From a bacterium (GTDB lineage Bacteria; Patescibacteriota; Microgenomatia; UBA8517): a stretch of 10,038 bases of DNA. Of this stretch, positions 6,933-10,038 are shown piece by piece. Where the stretch lies: NCBI GenBank assembly GCA_021824385.1, contig JAKAKU010000064.1, positions 1 through 10,038 of the forward strand. The letters run 5' to 3'. Within the stretch, counting starts at the first letter, position 1; the number at the start of each line of letters is the position of its first letter. The notes below the pieces were generated by a model. That model was not told where the DNA came from. It saw nothing but the letters and a program-made list of their open reading frames with translations, and made no database searches. Both the position numbers and the translations under genes were made by a program.

Positions 6933-7971
6933 ATTTAGAGATTGATCGAAATAAGTGTATATATTTTATGGCAACTTCGTCCCATGAAAATTTCTCTGCC
7001 AGGGTTCTAGGAAGACGCCCCCACGTTCGATGCACACATTCCTCGAGCGCCTGTGAATAGTTTTCGATATTGGTCGGATCTACAAATATTCCAGCTTCCC
7101 CGATTATCTCACGCTTAATTGGATCATCAGTGGTAACAACAGGGAGACCAGAGGCCATTGCCTCAAGATATACCATTCCAAATGCTTCTTGTGACCAAGT
7201 TGGCAATGTAAACACATCAGCAGTGCGATAATACCTTGAAATATCACTGTGTTTAACCACGAGTCGTTTATATCTATCGCCAAGCATTTCTCTCCCAAAA
7301 TAATCAACCTCTACTTCAAGTTTCTTCTCTCCCTGACCAAGCATTAAAAGTGAACCCTTTTGCAGTTTTGAAACAGCTTCTATTACAAGAGAAGGCCGCT
7401 TACCTGACTCAATTGCCCCCACATATAAGTAGATTGGGTGTTCAAGTGAAAGGCTGATACGTTTCCCGGTTTCAGAAAAATCCGACAACCAAACCCCATT
7501 CGGAATCGTGACCACACGTATAAACGGATTCTTTTTCCTTGCCCACTTTGCAGCATGGGAGGAAAGCGCAACAAATGTGTCTGGAAAACAAAGCAAATTC
7601 CAAAACTCATCGCCACCAATTCCAGCATGACCAACAATAATCATCTTTTTTCCAAAAAACCATGAATATATTCTGATTATTAAGGCCTGCCAGCCACCAT
7701 TCGTAGGGATTATGATATCTGGCTTAAATTTCGAGATATCTGACAAAACAGAGAAGGTAAATCGAGCAACAAGAATACTCCAATAATCTAAAAGGAAGTT
7801 TCGAACGAATTTGCCTCGCAAGTCAGGTTTCTCCCAGTCAATTGCAATTTTCGTATTGCCAAAAATTTTGACCTCACATTCATTTCCGACAGCCTTTTTG
7901 AGTGATTCAGCCCATACCTCAACACCTCTTTCAGAATGACCAGAATACAACGATAAAATGGCTACTTTCAT
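6925..7971 (-). CDS. GT4 family glycosyltransferase
   Basis: A 348-residue GT-B enzyme, cytoplasmic or peripheral, expected to transfer a sugar from a nucleotide donor. It opens with MKVAILSLYSGHSERGVEVW (1-20), a strand followed by the flexible loop of the acceptor domain. HAGIGGDE (115-122) and FVALSSHAAKWA (133-144) come at the end of the first domain. The donor domain shows YLYVGAIESGKRPSLVIEAV (181-200), MLGQGE (210-215), YYRTADVFTLPTW (247-259) and an intact E-x7-E in QEAFGMVYLEAMASGLPVV (261-279), E262 and E270. SWDEVA closes it. The start at 7971 is the first Met and places the first beta strand correctly. The gene lies 18 bases after the GT2 synthase gene, one of the two widest gaps in the operon, yet no promoter or terminator is visible there. 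It overlaps the next gene by 8 bases. Donor specificity is not predictable here. Confidence 0.93.
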   Translation of the reverse strand: MKVAILSLYSGHSERGVEVWAESLKKAVGNECEVKIFGNTKIAIDWEKPDLRGKFVRNFLLDYWSILVARFTFSVLSDISKFKPDIIIPTNGGWQALIIRIYSWFFGKKMIIVGHAGIGGDEFWNLLCFPDTFVALSSHAAKWARKKNPFIRVVTIPNGVWLSDFSETGKRISLSLEHPIYLYVGAIESGKRPSLVIEAVSKLQKGSLLMLGQGEKKLEVEVDYFGREMLGDRYKRLVVKHSDISRYYRTADVFTLPTWSQEAFGMVYLEAMASGLPVVTTDDPIKREIIGEAGIFVDPTNIENYSQALEECVHRTWGRLPRTLAEKFSWDEVAIKYIHLFRSISKYD

Positions 7972-7989
7972 ACCAGCAGTATAGCAATA

Positions 7990-8709
7990 TCACAAGCGGA
8001 ATCGATATTTAATTAAAGCCCTGAGGGCTGAAAAGCCATCAACCCAACTGATCTTCTTGCCTTCGTCATAACCACGGGGAGTCACATCTATTGGAGTCTC
8101 GTATATCTGAATACCTTGCCGCAATATTTTTGCAGTGATTTCGGGTTCAAAGTCGAATCGATTGGATTCTATTTCTATTTTTTTCAAAACACTCGATTTC
8201 ATTAGTTTGTAACACGTCTCCATATCTGTGAGAGAACTGGAATAAAGAATATTCGTAATGAGCGTTAAGAGCTTGTTTCCCAAATAATGGCTAAAAAGCG
8301 GAGTTCTATTCGGTCCAAACAAAGCAAAGGGGTATGTCTTTAACCGGGTTCCGTATACAACATCAGCTTTGTGTTTAAAAAGACAGGAAAGGAGGATATT
8401 ATACTGACGCGGGTCGTATTCGAGGTCCGCATCCTGAATAAGAATCAGTTCTCCCGTTGCATGTTTCAAAGCCGTCTTTATGGCAGCCCCTTTCCCCTTG
8501 TTCTTTCGGTGTCTGTATATTTTTATTACTTTTTTGTATTTTTTCTCTAAAACCACCATTTCCTTCCATGAAGCGTCGCTTGACCCGTCATCAACGAGTA
8601 TAAGCTCCTTCTTAATATTTCTTGAAACTTTTGCCTTTAATACCCGATTGATTAACTCAACCAGAGTGTCTTGTTCATTGAAAACCGGAATTAATACGGA
8701 AAGAATCAT
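7990..8709 (-). CDS. GT2 family glycosyltransferase, polyprenyl-phosphate sugar synthase (DPG/DPM synthase)-like
   Basis: A 239-residue GT-A enzyme of the dolichyl/polyprenyl-phosphate sugar synthase type: it would move a hexose from a nucleotide sugar to a polyprenyl phosphate, making a lipid-linked donor at the inner membrane face. The motifs are LSVLIPVFNEQ (3-13), ELILVDDGSSD (35-45), KNKGKGAAIKTAL (69-81), IQDADLEYDP (91-100) with the DxD metal site D93-D95, VVYGTRL (117-123), LTDMETCYKLM (160-170), RFDFEPEITAKI (184-195) and GYDEGKKISWVDG (213-225). It stops at residue 239 with no C-terminal membrane segments, as in single-domain forms of the family. Its ATG overlaps the stop of methyltransferase 2 as ATGA (8706-8709). 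Relatives occur fused to a class I methyltransferase, which fits this neighbour. The GT-C enzyme downstream is a candidate user of its product. Some related proteins instead extend glycans directly. Confidence 0.9.
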   Translation of the reverse strand: MILSVLIPVFNEQDTLVELINRVLKAKVSRNIKKELILVDDGSSDASWKEMVVLEKKYKKVIKIYRHRKNKGKGAAIKTALKHATGELILIQDADLEYDPRQYNILLSCLFKHKADVVYGTRLKTYPFALFGPNRTPLFSHYLGNKLLTLITNILYSSSLTDMETCYKLMKSSVLKKIEIESNRFDFEPEITAKILRQGIQIYETPIDVTPRGYDEGKKISWVDGFSALRALIKYRFRL

Positions 8710-9395
8710 TTTGAAGCTACAATTACACAGGACAAACCAAACGGCGGTTTTATCAGCTTTTCAATAAAAAGTGGTAACCGAGCAACAACACTAAACATCT
8801 TCAACTGATTGCTCGGAATTATTTTTCTTCGAAGAACACGTGAGTTTAATAGCCATCCCAGTCCTCCTAACACATTAAAATAATATTTTTTTTGGACCTT
8901 GTATCCACACTGCTCAAAAAGTGCAGCGAGTTTGTTTAATGAATACCGCCTTTCATGTCCGAGATTTTTATCCAGACTTCCGTAAAACTGTGAGTGAGCA
9001 GGAGTTAACAAAAAGATATGTCCATTTTTTCTCAGCAACTTGTACATGTTTCTAAGAGCTGCTTTGTCGTCTGCAATGTGTTCGAGAACATTTAAACAAA
9101 TAATCGAATCAAATCGTTTTTTGTCGCCAAAAAAATATTTTCCCTTCTCTATGTCGCCCAATCCAACCTGTGCAACGTGTTTTAATTCACGTTTCATTTT
9201 GGATACATAATGTTTTTGAATATCTATCGCAGTCACCTCTCCTTGATGGGAGAGCTTCTTCGTAAAAGAGCCAATTCCACTTCCAGCTTCGAGTATGTCG
9301 CCATTCATGTATTTTTTTGCCATATCAAATATCAGGTCGTTATAAAAACCGACCGTGTCCATTCTCTTTAGTGTTTCTTCTCCAATAACATCCAT
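8706..9395 (-). CDS. Class I SAM-dependent methyltransferase
   Basis: A 229-residue Rossmann-fold methyltransferase. Motif I is DILEAGSGIGSFT (33-45), the acidic residue at the end of strand two is D58 in VTAIDIQ (54-60), motif IV is FDSIICLNVLEHI (95-107) and post-motif LRKNGHIFLLTPAH (121-134) follows. The C-terminal segment with LGHERRYSLNKL (145-156) and FNVLGGLGW (173-181) belongs to a subgroup often adjacent or fused to GT2 glycosyltransferases. It probably methylates a sugar or lipid intermediate of this pathway, though the acceptor is inferred only from context. The ATG at 9395 lies 3 bases after the stop of the upstream methyltransferase, and the gene ends in an ATGA overlap with the GT2 synthase gene. 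The two methyltransferases in tandem differ clearly in their C-terminal halves, so they are not a recent duplication. There is no strong ribosome site, only AAGAA before the start. Confidence 0.93.
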   Translation of the reverse strand: MDVIGEETLKRMDTVGFYNDLIFDMAKKYMNGDILEAGSGIGSFTKKLSHQGEVTAIDIQKHYVSKMKRELKHVAQVGLGDIEKGKYFFGDKKRFDSIICLNVLEHIADDKAALRNMYKLLRKNGHIFLLTPAHSQFYGSLDKNLGHERRYSLNKLAALFEQCGYKVQKKYYFNVLGGLGWLLNSRVLRRKIIPSNQLKMFSVVARLPLFIEKLIKPPFGLSCVIVASK

Positions 9396-9398
9396 AGT

Positions 9399-10038
9399 TC
9401 AATTCTTTTTTCTAGCTACAACAAGGATATGTGGGCCCCAGTACACAAACGGATATATATTCCATTCAGCTAGCTTTCTAAAAATTTTCTGTTGCATTTT
9501 AGCACCCTCCAACTCCTCCTCCCAGCAGGTATTAACTTCTAAAATAGTGAGCCCTTTGAAACTCAAGTAGCTTACTAAAGAACGAGCATATGGTTCAACT
9601 ACAGTATCAGTATCCATCTCGTACATATCTTCTCGCGGTACGACTGGTTCCCAATTCAAATCAGTATCTGGGTTTATTTGCTTCATATAATCTGTAATAA
9701 ATCCTTTCAACAGCTTAACGAGTCGGTTGCCTAGATATACAGGCGAAGATCTATTTGGCGACCCGTAATTTGGTGCCGCAAGAACTATTGTCCCGTCATT
9801 TTTTGTTACCCGAACCATTTCATCAATAACAGCTCTTGGATTAGAAAGATGTTCTAAAACATAGGCACTATACACGACATCAAAAGATTCATTTTTATAT
9901 GACAAATCCTCAGCATTTCCGCTTTTAAAATGAATATCCGGATACTGTTTTTTTGCTCTCCGAATGGCGTATTCGCTCGCGTCAATGCCATAGAGGTGTG
10001 AACTTTTCCTTATTAAATTCGATAATCTGGTTCCCTCC
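9399..10038 (-). CDS. Class I SAM-dependent methyltransferase (5' end cut by window edge)
   Basis: The reading frame is open to the right edge of the window, giving 212 residues of a Methyltransf_11-type enzyme. The piece begins EGTRLSNLI, just inside motif I, so the start codon, first beta strand and most of the SAM-binding glycine loop are missing. Next come LYGIDASEYAI (14-24), with the ribose-binding aspartate D18, the GNAED stretch (40-44), and FDVVYSAYVLEHL (52-64), followed by NDGTIVLAAPNYGSP. The distal half (about residues 100-212) is subfamily-specific, with an acidic stretch near PREDMYEMDTDTV. A TTG codon at 9903-9905 could be mistaken for a start, but it encodes an internal leucine, since the fold clearly continues upstream. 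It is the first gene visible in the cluster and stops 3 bases before the next methyltransferase gene. It is likely a glycan or lipid-intermediate O-methyltransferase; the acceptor is unknown. Confidence 0.9.
   Translation of the reverse strand, partial: EGTRLSNLIRKSSHLYGIDASEYAIRRAKKQYPDIHFKSGNAEDLSYKNESFDVVYSAYVLEHLSNPRAVIDEMVRVTKNDGTIVLAAPNYGSPNRSSPVYLGNRLVKLLKGFITDYMKQINPDTDLNWEPVVPREDMYEMDTDTVVEPYARSLVSYLSFKGLTILEVNTCWEEELEGAKMQQKIFRKLAEWNIYPFVYWGPHILVVARKKN

Larger units (their letters stand above)
1..10038 (-). other. Single co-directional glycan-assembly operon, both ends outside the window
   Basis: All twelve genes run on one strand. The junctions, in transcription order, are: 3-base gap, 4-base overlap, 18-base gap, 8-base overlap, 8-base overlap, 4-base overlap, 14-base overlap, 18-base gap, 6-base gap, 37-base overlap, 26-base overlap. 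No gap is large enough for a promoter plus leader, and neither 18-base gap contains a hairpin followed by a T-run, so I infer one polycistronic transcript. Internal promoters inside coding sequence cannot be excluded. Content is seven glycosyltransferases, two methyltransferases, one acyltransferase, one unknown membrane protein and one polymerase/ligase-type protein. There is no sugar-nucleotide enzyme, flippase, initiating transferase, regulator or transposase in view. Confidence 0.8.

Noticed and set aside
7383..7637. 84-codon minus-strand frame inside a GT4 gene
   Set aside because: It overlaps GT4 sequence with clear motifs in the correct frame; the alternative product is compositionally odd and has no domain.
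7972..7989. Possible terminator or promoter in the 18-base gap between the GT2 synthase and GT4 genes
   Set aside because: There is no inverted repeat with a T-run, and the space is too short for a promoter with its own leader. The similar gap at 2597-2614 is equally empty.
8480..8767. 95-codon open frame on the plus strand
   Set aside because: It lies opposite the conserved N-terminal motifs of the GT2 synthase gene and the methyltransferase stop. It has no recognisable domain or ribosome site and is a shadow.
564..9401. Alternative genetic code with TGA read as glycine
   Set aside because: TGA ends seven of the eleven visible genes exactly where the family's C-terminus and the next gene's start are expected, including two ATGA overlaps, so it is a normal stop here.
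9399..9905. Reading the first methyltransferase as a complete 168-residue protein starting at 9905
   Set aside because: The codon at 9905 is TTG. The same frame stays open to the right edge and encodes clear methyltransferase sequence upstream (LYGIDASEYAI), so this is an internal leucine in a truncated gene.

Overview
The window is the interior of one long, minus-strand gene cluster for a cell-surface glycan. Twelve protein genes lie head to tail, all transcribed from high to low coordinates, and they fill almost the whole 10 kb. The largest gap between two genes is 18 bases and seven of the eleven junctions overlap. Both ends are cut: the right edge truncates the 5' end of a methyltransferase, and the left edge truncates the 3' end of a polymerase/ligase-type membrane protein. 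I see no promoter, terminator, RNA gene, insertion sequence, CRISPR array or origin.

In order of transcription (right to left): methyltransferase 1 (partial, 9399-10038), methyltransferase 2 (8706-9395), a GT2 enzyme resembling polyprenyl-phosphate sugar synthases (7990-8709), a GT4 glycosyltransferase (6925-7971), a WaaE-like GT2 enzyme (6186-6932), a polytopic GT-C enzyme (4811-6193), two tandem GT4 enzymes (3744-4814 and 2615-3757), a left-handed beta-helix acyltransferase (1955-2596), an unrecognised two-membrane-segment protein (1421-1948), a rhamnosyltransferase-like GT2 enzyme (564-1457), and the start of an O-antigen ligase/Wzy-type protein (1-589).

Together this looks like assembly of a lipid-linked, branched and decorated saccharide. 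Cytoplasmic GT2 and GT4 enzymes would build the repeat unit. The methyltransferases and the acyltransferase would modify it. The GT2 sugar-phosphate-lipid synthase could supply a lipid-linked donor to the GT-C enzyme outside the membrane, and the Wzy/WaaL-type protein would polymerise or ligate the product. Nucleotide-sugar synthesis genes, a flippase and an initiating phosphoglycosyltransferase are absent here and must lie elsewhere or beyond the edges.

The organism is bacterial with AT-leaning DNA (judged by eye, not counted). TGA is a normal stop, used at seven of the eleven visible gene ends, which argues against code-25 lineages such as Gracilibacteria. The extreme compaction, the near absence of Shine-Dalgarno sequences, and the style of the Wzy-like and GT2 proteins suggest a member of the Patescibacteria/CPR, perhaps Microgenomates. 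That is inference from protein style, not a marker gene. The most novel item is the two-membrane-segment protein at 1421-1948; next is the GT4 enzyme at 2615-3757, which lacks the second glutamate of the E-x7-E motif.
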